A DNA stretch of 64,000 nucleotides from Alg239-R122 sp041746135. GTDB taxonomy: Bacteria > Pseudomonadota > Alphaproteobacteria > Sphingomonadales > Sphingomonadaceae. The first letter of the stretch is position 1, and each line of letters opens with the position of its first letter. The stretch lies in NCBI GenBank assembly GCA_041746135.1, contig JBGTHQ010000003.1:1-64000 (forward strand). Reading direction: 5' to 3'. Of the stretch, positions 18,088 to 27,168 are shown piece after piece. A program made the translations under genes and the position numbers. The notes under the pieces were generated by a model. That model made no database searches and had not been told where the DNA came from. It saw only the letters and a list, made by a program, of their open reading frames with translations.

Positions 18088-19596
18088 ATGGTGGCTATAG
18101 TCTCAACCGCAGCCTATCTGGGGCTGGAGGCACGCGCGGTAGAAGTGCAGGTGCAGATCGCGCCCGGACTGCCCGCTTTCAATGTCGTGGGGCTGGCAGA
18201 CAAGGCGGTCGGCGAAAGCCGGGAACGTGTGCGCGCCGCTGTTGCTGCCATGGGTCTCTCGCTGCCGCCCAAGCGCATCACCGTCAATCTGTCGCCCGCC
18301 GACCTGCCCAAGGAAGGGTCGCATTACGACCTGCCGATCGCACTCGGCCTGCTGGGCGCAATGGGCATAATCGATGCGGAACTCCTGTCCGAATATATCG
18401 CGGTCGGCGAATTGTCGCTCGACGGACGAATCGCATCGTCGCCGGGGGTCTTGCTGGCGGCCCTGCACGCGTCCGAACAGGAAAAGGGGCTCATCTGTCC
18501 CGCGGCACAGGGGCCCGAAGCGGCATGGGCGGGCGACCTCAATGTCGTTGCTGCCCCCGATCTGCTGTCGCTGCTCAATCATCTTAAAGGCGTGTCGCAG
18601 CTGCCGCCGCCCATTGCCGGGGAGGCCCAGCCGGTAACGCGCGGTGCCGACCTGAAACAGGTCAAGGGGCAGGAAACGGCCAAGCGGGCGCTGGAAATCG
18701 CCGCCGCCGGAGCCCATAATTTGCTGATGATCGGACCTCCGGGATCGGGCAAGTCGCTGTTGGCCTCGTGCCTGCCTGGAATTTTGCCGCCCATGTCGTC
18801 CGAAGAGGCACTCGAGGCATCGATGGTGGCATCGGTAGCAGGCACTCTGGAGGACGGCAGGATGCAGCGGATGCGGCCGTTTCGTGCACCGCATCACAGC
18901 GCCTCGATGCCGGCTTTGGTGGGCGGCGGGCTCAAGGTCAAACCGGGCGAGGTATCGCTGGCGCATATGGGGGTGCTGTTTTTGGACGAACTGCCCGAAT
19001 TCCAGCGCGCCGTGCTCGATTCGCTGCGCCAGCCGCTTGAAACGGGCGAGGTCAGCGTCGCGCGCGCCAATGCGCACGTGACTTTCCCGGCACGGGTGCA
19101 GATGATTGCGGCCATGAACCCGTGCCGATGCGGCCATCTGGGCGATGCCGCGCTGGCCTGTTCGCGCGCGCCCCGCTGCGCCGCGGATTATCAGGCCAAG
19201 GTGTCGGGACCGTTGCTCGACCGGATCGATTTGCATGTCGAGGTCGAGCCCGTTACGGCCAGTGATCTCACCATGCCGCCGCCGGCCGAGGGTTCGGACG
19301 AAGTGGCGGCACGCATTGCCGCCGCGCGCGATCTGCAGACGCAGCGTTATCGCGGCATCGCGGCGCGGACCAATGCCGAAATCGACGGCGATATCCTGGA
19401 ACAATATGCCACGCCCGACGATGCGGGACGCAATTTGCTGGCCCAGGCGGCCGAAGCGATGAAACTGTCGGCGCGCAGCTATACGCGCATATTGCGCGTG
19501 GCCCGGACCATTGCCGATCTTGCGGGGAGCCAGGAGGTTGCCCGCATCCATGTGGCCGAAGCGCTCAGTTACCGGCGGCAGGCCCCTCGGGCCTGA
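18088..19596 (+). CDS. comM: YifB/ComM family Mg-chelatase-like AAA+ ATPase
   Basis: 502-residue AAA+ protein. The N-terminal Lon-like ChlI domain (to about residue 180) shows GLPAFNVVGLADKAVGESRE and KRITVNLSPADLPKEGSHYD. The AAA+ domain has Walker A MIGPPGSGKS and Walker B VLFLDELPEF. The C-terminal Mg_chelatase_C domain contains KLSARSYTRILRVARTIADL. ComM is a hexameric helicase promoting branch migration during natural transformation; in non-competent bacteria the role is less clear. The start is preceded by GGGGAAAG. Confidence 0.93.
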   Translation: MVAIVSTAAYLGLEARAVEVQVQIAPGLPAFNVVGLADKAVGESRERVRAAVAAMGLSLPPKRITVNLSPADLPKEGSHYDLPIALGLLGAMGIIDAELLSEYIAVGELSLDGRIASSPGVLLAALHASEQEKGLICPAAQGPEAAWAGDLNVVAAPDLLSLLNHLKGVSQLPPPIAGEAQPVTRGADLKQVKGQETAKRALEIAAAGAHNLLMIGPPGSGKSLLASCLPGILPPMSSEEALEASMVASVAGTLEDGRMQRMRPFRAPHHSASMPALVGGGLKVKPGEVSLAHMGVLFLDELPEFQRAVLDSLRQPLETGEVSVARANAHVTFPARVQMIAAMNPCRCGHLGDAALACSRAPRCAADYQAKVSGPLLDRIDLHVEVEPVTASDLTMPPPAEGSDEVAARIAAARDLQTQRYRGIAARTNAEIDGDILEQYATPDDAGRNLLAQAAEAMKLSARSYTRILRVARTIADLAGSQEVARIHVAEALSYRRQAPRA

Positions 19597-19625
19597 AATT
19601 CTTGCAAGCCATGGCTAAAAAAGCG

Positions 19626-20096
19626 TTATCGGGCAGCTTCTGCGGCGAGATCGAGCGCAGGCACGCTTTTCAGAGGCACGGTGTTCGGGGAAGCGGGGGC
19701 GGAAGCATTGCCTGACTTGTGCGTGAACTGGCCGTCGATCTGGCTGCCCTGTTCGATGCTGAGATTGTCGTAACACACATCGCCGGTAATGCGCGCGGTG
19801 CGTTCGATCGTCAGGTCGCGCACATCGATCGAGCCTTTCACAAGGCCCGAAAGGCGCGCATTCTGCGCGGTGACTGCACCGTGAATTTCGCTGCTTTCGC
19901 CTTGGACCAGCGATTCGCATTTGACATCGCCTTCGACGCGGCCATCGATATGCAGATCGACCTCGGCGCTGATATTGCCCGATATTACGACATCGGCGCC
20001 GATCACCGAAAAAGTCGAGTCGGCATTATTAGTATTACGCTTGGCCGTGGACGGCATGGGCGCGTCGCTCTGCGATGGCTTGGGTTTTGAGAACAT
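19626..20096 (-). CDS. Bactofilin (cytoskeletal beta-helix protein)
   Basis: 156 residues. A proline/serine-rich N-terminal tail precedes a bactofilin core (about residues 28-130) of short beta-helix repeats: STFSVIGADVVISGNISAE, LHIDGRVEGDVKCESLVQGE and SSEIHGAVTAQNARLSGLVK. The C-terminal tail is disordered. Bactofilins polymerise without nucleotide and scaffold peptidoglycan enzymes. The start overlaps the 3' end of the upstream M23 peptidase gene by 62 bp, so expression is tightly coupled. It is convergent with comM. Confidence 0.92.
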   Translation of the reverse strand: MFSKPKPSQSDAPMPSTAKRNTNNADSTFSVIGADVVISGNISAEVDLHIDGRVEGDVKCESLVQGESSEIHGAVTAQNARLSGLVKGSIDVRDLTIERTARITGDVCYDNLSIEQGSQIDGQFTHKSGNASAPASPNTVPLKSVPALDLAAEAAR

Positions 20097-21243
20097 CGGA
20101 TTTTGCTTTCAAGAAAGGGCTGGGGTTGATGGCGCGCCCGTTCAGGCGCACCTCGAAATGGAGATGTGTGCCGGTCGAGCGGCCGGTGCTGCCCATGCCG
20201 CCGATGCGGGCGCCCTTGGCCACTTTCTGGCCGGGGCGGACCTTGATGGAGGACAAATGCGCGTAGCGGGTTATCAGACCATTGCCATGCGTGATTTCGA
20301 TACAGTTGCCATAGCCCGCCCGGCGACCGGCAAAACTGATCTTGCCATGGGCGGCGGCCAGGATGGGCTGGCCCTGCGCACCCTTGAAATCGATGCCGCT
20401 GTGCATCGCAGCGCGGCGGGTGAAGGGATCGCTGCGAAAACCGAAATTGCTGGTCATCGCGCCCATCGTGGCGGGATTGCCCGAAGGAATGGCGACAAGC
20501 GAACGCTCCAGTGTATCCATACGCGCCAGCGCGGTGCTGAGCTTTGTAAAGCGCGGGCCAAGTTGCTTCTCTTCGCCGTTGCTGAAAAACGGAACGAACG
20601 GGCCGCCTTGGCCCTGTAGGCGCGGTGCCTTCATGTTTGCGGGGTTCAGCCCGAATTTGCGAATGGCCGCTTCGGCTGCCCGAGCGCGGTTGTCGGCTAT
20701 TTGGATCAGATGATCGATATAGCCGATCTGGCGGGCTTTTATTTGGGCGAGACCGGCGGCTCCGGGGATGATCGCGCTGACTTTATCGGCCGTTTCGCGG
20801 GTTTCGATCACGCTTTTGATGGAGCGCGATTCGTTGCCCGTAACTTTTGCGGAAGCGGCGATGGATGCTTTAGCGGCTGTCTCTTTGAAATAAGTTTTCG
20901 TAATGTCTTCCAGATAATCCTGCCTCTGGGACAAATCGGCGGCAACTTTGTCGATCGAGCCGCGATATTCGGCCATCCGGCTTTCCGAAGTGGCTACGGC
21001 CGCCTGTTTTTCGCTGAGCGCTATGCGGTCGCGCGCGATCGTAAACTGGCTGGCCATCGTGAACAGCATGGCTGCCACCCATATTATCACTGCCGCCGCG
21101 ATGATGGATACAATACTAATCTGCAACCGTGACGAAACTTTCAGAAATTTGACCTCCCCATGGGCACGCATGAAAAACTCGCGATCCGGGAACCAAATTT
21201 TCAACCGGGAGTTGAGCCACGAGAAGCTGTTTGAAATCTGCAC
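20035..21243 (-). CDS. Membrane-anchored M23 (LytM) peptidoglycan endopeptidase
   Basis: 402 residues: a cytoplasmic N-tail (1-40), one transmembrane helix (about 41-64), a coiled-coil-like periplasmic part (65-170), then the M23 zinc peptidase domain. The catalytic signature HSGIDFKG is at about 280-287, YAHL follows, and HLHFE at about 360-364, so all metal ligands are present. This architecture beside a bactofilin matches the LmdC-type partners known to work with bactofilins. GTG at 21243 is the start, with AAGGA 10 nt upstream. Expected to cleave peptide cross-links where the bactofilin assembles. Confidence 0.92.
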   Translation of the reverse strand: MQISNSFSWLNSRLKIWFPDREFFMRAHGEVKFLKVSSRLQISIVSIIAAAVIIWVAAMLFTMASQFTIARDRIALSEKQAAVATSESRMAEYRGSIDKVAADLSQRQDYLEDITKTYFKETAAKASIAASAKVTGNESRSIKSVIETRETADKVSAIIPGAAGLAQIKARQIGYIDHLIQIADNRARAAEAAIRKFGLNPANMKAPRLQGQGGPFVPFFSNGEEKQLGPRFTKLSTALARMDTLERSLVAIPSGNPATMGAMTSNFGFRSDPFTRRAAMHSGIDFKGAQGQPILAAAHGKISFAGRRAGYGNCIEITHGNGLITRYAHLSSIKVRPGQKVAKGARIGGMGSTGRSTGTHLHFEVRLNGRAINPSPFLKAKSDVLKTQAIAERRAHAVHGQA

Positions 21244-21291
21244 GACCTGTTGTCCTTTTCGTTGATCGAGGGCCTAGCTGGGACAAATGTG

Positions 21292-21314
21292 TATGGCGAA
21301 TCCCTGTCGCCATA
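21292..21314. promoter_or_regulatory. Inverted repeat between M23 peptidase and proA genes
   Basis: TATGGCGA (21292-21299) and TCGCCATA (21307-21314) are perfect 8-bp arms separated by 7 nt. It lies about 50 bp upstream of the M23 gene start, in a 228-bp divergent gap. It could be an operator or a small hairpin. Confidence 0.4.
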
Positions 21315-21471
21315 GTTGTGACGAGACGGTTTCTGCGTGCGATAAGCTGCAAAAAACGGCAGAAAACCTAGGCTTAACCCCATATTCATTATATATGTTA
21401 AGGGCATTTTGTGCACGAATCGAATGTGTGCGACACTGGAAAATCATGTCAACAATGGTTAAGTTCGGTAG

Positions 21472-22782
21472 ATGAACACTGATGCAAAGCTAGCGACACC
21501 CGAAATTCCAACCGCCGAACCGGACTTGCCCGCCCATGCCGACACGGTCTTGCGCATGGCGATTGCCGGGCGCGACGCCGCCAGGATGCTGGCCACGAGT
21601 GACGATGCGAAAAAAGCCGGGGCGCTGATTGCCGCTGCCCAAGCGCTGCGCGCTATGCGTGCCGAAATCGTTAGCGAGAATGCGCGCGATATGGAAGCGG
21701 GCCGCCAACGCGGGCTGAGCGCGGCGCTGCTCGACCGGCTGATGCTGGACAATGTCCGTGTCGACGCGATCGCGGACGCGGTGCAGGCGGTGGCCGGCCT
21801 GCCCGACTCGGTCGGAGAGGTCATCAGCCAGTCGAGCCAGCCCAACGGATTGCATTTTGAACGCGTGCGCATTCCCATCGGACTGATCGGCATCATCTAT
21901 GAAAGCCGCCCCAACGTGACCGCCGACGCTGCGGCTTTGTGCCTGCGCTCGGGCAATGCGGTGATCCTGCGCGGCGGCAGCGAAGCCGTGCACAGCAACC
22001 ATGCCATATTGAAAGCGATCCAGCGCGGCATCGCCGAAGCGGGCTTGCCCGAATATGCGGTGCAACTCATGCCTTCGCAGGACCGGGCGTTGGTGGGCGA
22101 AATGCTGCGCGGTGCGGAGGGCAGGATCGACCTGATCATTCCGCGCGGCGGCAAGTCGCTGGTCAAACGCGTGCAGGACGAGGCCCGCGTGCCCGTGCTG
22201 GCGCATCTCGACGGTATCAACCACACATATGTGGGCGCCGAGGCCGATCGCGAGAAGGCGGAGGCCATCGTCGTCAACGCCAAGATGCGCCGTACCGGCG
22301 TATGCGGCGCGCTGGAAACGCTGCTGATCGATCAGGACTATCCCGCGCCCGGACCTTTGCTCCGCGCGCTGGTCGATGCCGGATGCGAACTGCGCGGGGA
22401 CGACATGGTACTCGAACTCGAACCGCGCGCCACTGGCGCCAGTGCAGAAGATTGGGATACCGAATATCTGGCCCCGGTGCTTTCCGTGGCCATGGTCGGC
22501 GGACTGGACGACGCAATGCGCCATATCGCACGGCACAGTTCAGGCCATACCGACGTCATCATCACCGAAAATGCCGATCATGCCGCCCGGTTCCAGCGCG
22601 AGGTCGACAGCGCCATCGTGATGCACAATGCCTCCAGCCAGTTTGCCGATGGCGGCGAATTCGGGCTGGGCGCGGAAATCGGTATCGCCACGGGCCGGTT
22701 GCACGCGCGCGGTCCGGTCGCGCTGGAAGGATTGACCACTTATAAATGGCTGGTCAAGGGACAGGGACAGATACGCCCCTGA
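21472..22782 (+). CDS. proA: Gamma-glutamyl phosphate reductase
   Basis: NADPH-dependent reductase producing glutamate-5-semialdehyde for proline. 436 residues of the ALDH superfamily. Family motifs: RVRIPIGLIGIIYESRPNVT, GNAVILRGGSEAVHSN, LIIPRGGKSLV, the catalytic cysteine in RRTGVCGALETLL, and SSQFADGGEFGLGAEIGI. The usual partner proB is not in the window. The stop overlaps the nadD ATG (TGATG). An ATGGTTAA word, the reverse complement of the CtrA-like TTAACCAT, lies 9 nt before the start. Confidence 0.96.
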   Translation: MNTDAKLATPEIPTAEPDLPAHADTVLRMAIAGRDAARMLATSDDAKKAGALIAAAQALRAMRAEIVSENARDMEAGRQRGLSAALLDRLMLDNVRVDAIADAVQAVAGLPDSVGEVISQSSQPNGLHFERVRIPIGLIGIIYESRPNVTADAAALCLRSGNAVILRGGSEAVHSNHAILKAIQRGIAEAGLPEYAVQLMPSQDRALVGEMLRGAEGRIDLIIPRGGKSLVKRVQDEARVPVLAHLDGINHTYVGAEADREKAEAIVVNAKMRRTGVCGALETLLIDQDYPAPGPLLRALVDAGCELRGDDMVLELEPRATGASAEDWDTEYLAPVLSVAMVGGLDDAMRHIARHSSGHTDVIITENADHAARFQREVDSAIVMHNASSQFADGGEFGLGAEIGIATGRLHARGPVALEGLTTYKWLVKGQGQIRP

Positions 22783-23420
22783 TGCAGCCGGGCGTCGCAA
22801 CAGGTCTTTTGGGCGGCAGCTTCAATCCGGCGCATGGCGGGCACCGCGATATCAGCCTGTTCGCCTGCGATGCGCTCGATCTCGGCGAATTCTGGTGGCT
22901 GGTATCGCCGGGCAATCCGCTGAAGGACGCGGCGCATGATATGGCGCCGCTGAAAGCGCGGCTGGCATCGGCGCAGGCGCTGTCGCGAAATTCGCGCATC
23001 AAGGCAACGGCGATAGAGCGCGAACTGGGCACGCGCTACACCGTCGAGACGATCCGGGCGCTCAAGAAACGCTTTCCCGATCGCCAGTTCATCTGGGTCA
23101 TGGGCGCCGATAATCTCGCCATATTCCACAAATGGAAAAACTGGCGCGCCATTGCCCGCGAAGTGCCGATCGCGGTGGTTGCCCGTCCCGGATATAATGG
23201 CCACGCCATGACCTCGCCCGCCATGGCATGGCTGCGCAGATACATGCGCCGCCGCGGCGAGGCGGCGAACTGGACCGGCTGGAATTTGCCGGCGCTGGTG
23301 ATAGTGCGCTTTCGCGCCGATCCGCGTTCGGCCACCAAAATCCGGGCGAAACATCCCAACTGGTACCGCCAATATACCGACAAAAACGTGCGCGACGACG
23401 TGACCCGGGCGTTATTATGA
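22782..23420 (+). CDS. nadD: Nicotinate-nucleotide adenylyltransferase
   Basis: Converts nicotinate mononucleotide to deamido-NAD. 212 residues. The nucleotidyltransferase motif GGSFNPAHGGHRDIS, with the HxGH element, is near the N-terminus, and FIWVMGADNLAIFHKWKNW is typical of bacterial NadD. The C-terminal ATP-site SxxxR region reads RSATKIRAK. The ATG at 22782 is chosen because it overlaps the proA TGA. The proA-nadD-rsfS order is common in alphaproteobacteria. Confidence 0.94.
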   Translation: MQPGVATGLLGGSFNPAHGGHRDISLFACDALDLGEFWWLVSPGNPLKDAAHDMAPLKARLASAQALSRNSRIKATAIERELGTRYTVETIRALKKRFPDRQFIWVMGADNLAIFHKWKNWRAIAREVPIAVVARPGYNGHAMTSPAMAWLRRYMRRRGEAANWTGWNLPALVIVRFRADPRSATKIRAKHPNWYRQYTDKNVRDDVTRALL

Positions 23421-23522
23421 GGAAGAGGGTTTAGCAAAGGCCGTTTTGCCGCTATATAAGTCCTCACAACATTTGATGTAACGCCGCATCCTTGCGGCAA
23501 AACAGCGATACAAGGAACGATA

Positions 23523-23948
23523 TTGTCTCATATTTCAGCCGATTCCGGGGCCGATACACATAATAAAGCGGGCGCGGACAGCACGGCCAAAGGTCTTTTC
23601 GACCTTGTTCTCCAGTCTCTCGACGACGATCAGGCGCAGGAAATCGTGTCCATTCCGCTCGAAGGCAAAACCAGCATTGCCGATTTTATGGTGGTCGCAT
23701 CCGGACGATCCTCGCGCCAGGTCGCATCGATGGCACAGAAACTTGCCGAACGCGTCAAAAAAGCGGGCGGTACGGCGCGAATCGAAGGGCTTCCCAATGC
23801 CGACTGGGTTCTGATCGACGCGGGCGACGTGCTGGTCCATTTGTTTCGTCCCGAAGTGCGCAGCTTTTATAATCTGGAACGCATGTGGGCCTTTGGCGAC
23901 GATGCCGAAGACACAGAAGCAGAAGCGGCCGCCCCCGCTGGAGCCTAA
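23523..23948 (+). CDS. rsfS: Ribosome silencing factor RsfS
   Basis: 141-residue Iojap/RsfS protein that binds L14 and blocks subunit joining in starvation. Conserved: GLFDLVLQSLDDDQAQEIVS, LEGKTSIADFMVVASGRSSR, then NADWVLIDAGDVLVHLFRPE. The start is TTG at 23523, supported by AAGGA at 23512-23516 with 6-nt spacing and no better ATG. It lies 102 nt after nadD and 5 nt before rlmH. Confidence 0.94.
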   Translation: MSHISADSGADTHNKAGADSTAKGLFDLVLQSLDDDQAQEIVSIPLEGKTSIADFMVVASGRSSRQVASMAQKLAERVKKAGGTARIEGLPNADWVLIDAGDVLVHLFRPEVRSFYNLERMWAFGDDAEDTEAEAAAPAGA

Positions 23949-23953
23949 AGCCG

Positions 23954-24376
23954 GTGCGGCTGCACATCATCGCGCGCGGCAAGATCGGCCGGTCCGCCGA
24001 AGCGCAGCTGGTCGAACGCTATATGAAGCGGCTGAACTGGCCGCACCAGATTACCGAACTGCCCGACAGCGGCGGCAAGATGCCCGATCTTCCCGCGCAC
24101 TCGCGGCGCGTGATGATGGACGAAAAAGGCAAGCAGCTCACATCGATGCAATTTGCCGATACCCTGCGCGACTGGCGCGACGATGGCGTGCGAGAGACGG
24201 TTTTCATGATCGGCGCGGCGGACGGTTTCGGCGAGGACGAGCGGGCAAATGCCGACCTGCTTATATCCTATGGCAAGGCGACATGGCCGCATATGCTGGC
24301 GCGCGCGATGCTGGCCGAACAATTGTGGCGCGCAACGAGTATCATCGCCGGCCATCCCTATCACAGGGAAGGGTAG
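23954..24376 (+). CDS. rlmH: 23S rRNA pseudouridine(1915) N3-methyltransferase RlmH
   Basis: SPOUT-fold methyltransferase acting on Psi1915 in 70S ribosomes. 140 residues starting RLHIIARGKIGRSAEAQL. The SAM-binding trefoil knot shows FMIGAADGFGEDERANAD and MLARAMLAEQLWRATSIIAG, and the C-terminus HPYHREG is diagnostic. The GTG start at 23954 lies 5 nt after the rsfS stop. The stop abuts the next ATG with no gap. Confidence 0.95.
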   Translation: MRLHIIARGKIGRSAEAQLVERYMKRLNWPHQITELPDSGGKMPDLPAHSRRVMMDEKGKQLTSMQFADTLRDWRDDGVRETVFMIGAADGFGEDERANADLLISYGKATWPHMLARAMLAEQLWRATSIIAGHPYHREG

Positions 24377-25588
24377 ATGCGCGCACTACTCGCCGTCCTG
24401 ATCGTCCCGTTCGCACTGGTTTTCGCCTTACAGGCCCTGTGGTCTCAGGCGATATTGCCCGGCGAATCGATATCAGACCAGCGCGATGCACTGGAGCAGG
24501 CCAAGGCGCAGGCTGTGGATGCAAAAAAACGCAGCGAATTGCTCGAGCGCCGTGCCGAAAACGCGGATGCCTCCGCCGACAAGGTGCAAAAGCAAATGCT
24601 GGCCATGACCGCGCGGATACAGGAGGCGGAAGCCAATATCACCGCCGCCGAAACGCGCATATCCATTGTTGGGCAATTGCAGCGCGCCCAGCGCGCACGC
24701 CTTGCCGAGCGGCAGCGCCCATTGGTGCGGCTGACCGCGGCGCTGCAGCATCTGGCACGGCGGCCCACCGCGCTTAGCCTTATCCAGCCGGGATCGGTAA
24801 GGGATATGGCGCGCGTACGCGGCATCATGGCATCGACCATGCCGATATTGAGACAGCGCACCGCCGCACTGCGCGCCGAAGTCACACGCGGCGTCAAATT
24901 ACGCGCGCAGGCCGAAACGGCCGCCGTTCTTCTGCGGCAGAACCGCAAAGAGCTTGACGGGCGGCAGCAACAGCTGGCGCGGCTGGAGGCGCGGCGCCGT
25001 ATCGAATCGCGGCAGCTGGCGAGCAGTGCCGGTCTGGAAAGCGACCGCGCCATTGCGCTGGGCGAACAGGCCGGCGATATTACCGACCTGATGGACAAGA
25101 TCCGCGACGCGGGCGAATTACGCACGGCGCTGGCGGCGCTCGACGGACCGGTCCTGCGGCCGCCGCGGCCGACCGAAAGCGTGGTGATGCTGCCCGAAAA
25201 AGCGGGCCGATCGGCTACGCGTCCGGCCTATCGTATGCCGGTGGTGGGGCAGATCGTCACAGGGCTGGGCGAAATTTCTACCAATGGCGTGCGGGCGCGT
25301 GGGCTCACCATCGCCACGCGGGACAATGCGCAGGTGGTGGCACCGGCGAGCGGGCGGGTCGCGTTTTCGGGGCCGTATAATGGCTATGACCGGATATTGA
25401 TTATCGAACATGAATCGGGCTGGACCAGCCTGATCACAAACCTGGCCAGCACGAGCGCAAGGGTCGGCGACGAGGTGATGCAGGGCGCGCCGATCGGCCG
25501 CGCGGGCACGAAGCGGCCGACCATCACGGTGGAACTGCGCCGCAACGGCCGCCCGATCGATATCGTGCGGCTGGTGACCAACCGGTGA
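24377..25588 (+). CDS. EnvC-like murein hydrolase activator with degenerate LytM domain
   Basis: 403 residues. A signal/anchor helix (RALLAVLIVPFALVFALQAL) is followed by a long coiled coil (about 30-245, rich in Ala/Glu/Arg/Gln) and a C-terminal M23-like domain (about 285-400). Zinc ligands are missing: RGLTIATRDNAQ replaces the HxGxD region, ITNL replaces YAHL, and TVELRR replaces HLHFE. That pattern is known for EnvC, which activates amidases rather than cutting itself. It lies directly after rlmH and 220-230 bp before ctpA, the usual EnvC-CtpA order. Confidence 0.9.
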   Translation: MRALLAVLIVPFALVFALQALWSQAILPGESISDQRDALEQAKAQAVDAKKRSELLERRAENADASADKVQKQMLAMTARIQEAEANITAAETRISIVGQLQRAQRARLAERQRPLVRLTAALQHLARRPTALSLIQPGSVRDMARVRGIMASTMPILRQRTAALRAEVTRGVKLRAQAETAAVLLRQNRKELDGRQQQLARLEARRRIESRQLASSAGLESDRAIALGEQAGDITDLMDKIRDAGELRTALAALDGPVLRPPRPTESVVMLPEKAGRSATRPAYRMPVVGQIVTGLGEISTNGVRARGLTIATRDNAQVVAPASGRVAFSGPYNGYDRILIIEHESGWTSLITNLASTSARVGDEVMQGAPIGRAGTKRPTITVELRRNGRPIDIVRLVTNR

Positions 25589-25818
25589 TACGGATTTGTT
25601 ATCTCGCTATCGACTTTAGCTCTCAGCGCACAATAGGCGGCAAGACAAAAACTGCCGTTTCTTCTTTGGCTCAGCCTGTGTTCAGCGTTGTTGGTCGATA
25701 AGCGGTAAAGGATGTGGTAAATCCGCTTGGCAAGCCGATACAGGGCAAGCTACAAGAAGAGAATTAAAACGGGTGCGCATATGGCGATATCTACCCGACC
25801 GGATAGAAAGTGACGTCC

Positions 25819-27168
25819 ATGATCAAACGCAGTCTTCTTCGCGCTACAGCGCTCGTCACGGCGGTGGCGCTGTTGCCTGTGACCACGGCGGGACTATCGG
25901 CCGTCGATGCCGACACGCAGCGGCAAATGACGAATTTCATGCAGGTCTACAGCCAGGTTCGCGCCAATTATGTCGAGGAAGTCACCGATGAAGAGCTGAT
26001 GAAAGGTGCCATTAACGGCATGCTGCAAAGCCTGGACCCGCACAGCAGCTTTCTGGATGCACGCGATTTCGAGAACCTGCGCACGCAAACCGATGGCGTC
26101 TATGGCGGGCTCGGCCTCTCGGTCACGATGGAGGACGGCGCCGTCAAGGTGATCGCGCCGATCAAGGACACGCCGGCCGAAAAAGCGGGCATGAAATCGG
26201 GCGACTATATCACCCACCTCGACGGCAAGCTGATTTATGGCGGCACGCTCGACGAAGCGGTCGATGCGATGCGCGGCCGTCCTGACACCGATATTCGCAT
26301 CACCATCGTAAGGCCGGGCCGCGACAAGCCGTTCGACCTCACGCTGACCCGTGCGATCATCGACATCAAATCGGTGACGTGGGAAGTCAAGAACGACATT
26401 GGCGTGATTTCGATCGGATCGTTCACGTCCGATGTCGGCAACGATGTCAGTGCGGCCATTCGCGATATCGACAAGGCGCTGGGGCGCAAGCCGGTCGGCT
26501 ATGTGCTCGATCTGCGCTCCAATCCGGGCGGGCTGCTTGATGAGGCGGTGAATGTCAGCGACGTGTTCCTGACCGAGGGTGAGATCGTATCGCAACGCGG
26601 CCGCCGCAAGAGCGATACCGAACGCTATTTCGCGCGGGCGGGCGACGATGCAAATGGCCTGCCTGTGATCGTGCTGATCGATTCCGGTTCGGCCTCGGCT
26701 TCGGAAATCGTGGCGGGCGCGTTGCAGGACCATCATCGCGCGCTCATCATGGGCGAGCGCAGTTTCGGCAAGGGATCGGTGCAGACCTTGCTACCACTAT
26801 CGCGGACCACCGCGCTCAAACTTACCACCGCGCGCTATTATACGCCGGGCGGAAAATCGGTGCAGGAAGGCGGCATCGATCCCGATATCCGTGTACCGCA
26901 GCTGTCCGATCCGGACTACCGCACACGCATCCGCTTTCGTGAATCCGACCTGCGCGGCCATCTGGTCAACGAGATCGATCTCGACAACAAGGTGCTGGAG
27001 GAAGACAAAAAGGATGACCCGCGCTTTGCCGCCACAGTCGACGAACTGAAGGAAAAAGGCATTGAGGATTTCCAGCTGCACTATGCACTCGAAACCATCG
27101 CCCGTACCACCAATGCCAGCGCACGGCTGGCGCGGACGACCAAGAAAGGTGCGGTAAAGCGTAACTAA
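25819..27168 (+). CDS. ctpA: C-terminal processing S41 peptidase CtpA
   Basis: Periplasmic serine protease of the tail-specific family. 449 residues from ATG 25819; GTG at 25810 is an alternative with a GGA upstream. A signal peptide (IKRSLLRATALVTAVALLPV) precedes the N-terminal helical domain, a PDZ domain (about 90-175) and the protease core. The Ser/Lys dyad is in GSASASE (about 290-296) and FGKGSVQ (about 317-323). The C-terminal region is rich in charged residues. Stop TAA overlaps the dsbB ATG. Confidence 0.95.
   Translation: MIKRSLLRATALVTAVALLPVTTAGLSAVDADTQRQMTNFMQVYSQVRANYVEEVTDEELMKGAINGMLQSLDPHSSFLDARDFENLRTQTDGVYGGLGLSVTMEDGAVKVIAPIKDTPAEKAGMKSGDYITHLDGKLIYGGTLDEAVDAMRGRPDTDIRITIVRPGRDKPFDLTLTRAIIDIKSVTWEVKNDIGVISIGSFTSDVGNDVSAAIRDIDKALGRKPVGYVLDLRSNPGGLLDEAVNVSDVFLTEGEIVSQRGRRKSDTERYFARAGDDANGLPVIVLIDSGSASASEIVAGALQDHHRALIMGERSFGKGSVQTLLPLSRTTALKLTTARYYTPGGKSVQEGGIDPDIRVPQLSDPDYRTRIRFRESDLRGHLVNEIDLDNKVLEEDKKDDPRFAATVDELKEKGIEDFQLHYALETIARTTNASARLARTTKKGAVKRN

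Noticed and set aside
19597..19625. Terminator between convergent comM and bactofilin genes
   Set aside because: AGCCATGGCT followed by A-run is a 10-bp palindrome without a proper loop; too weak to call.
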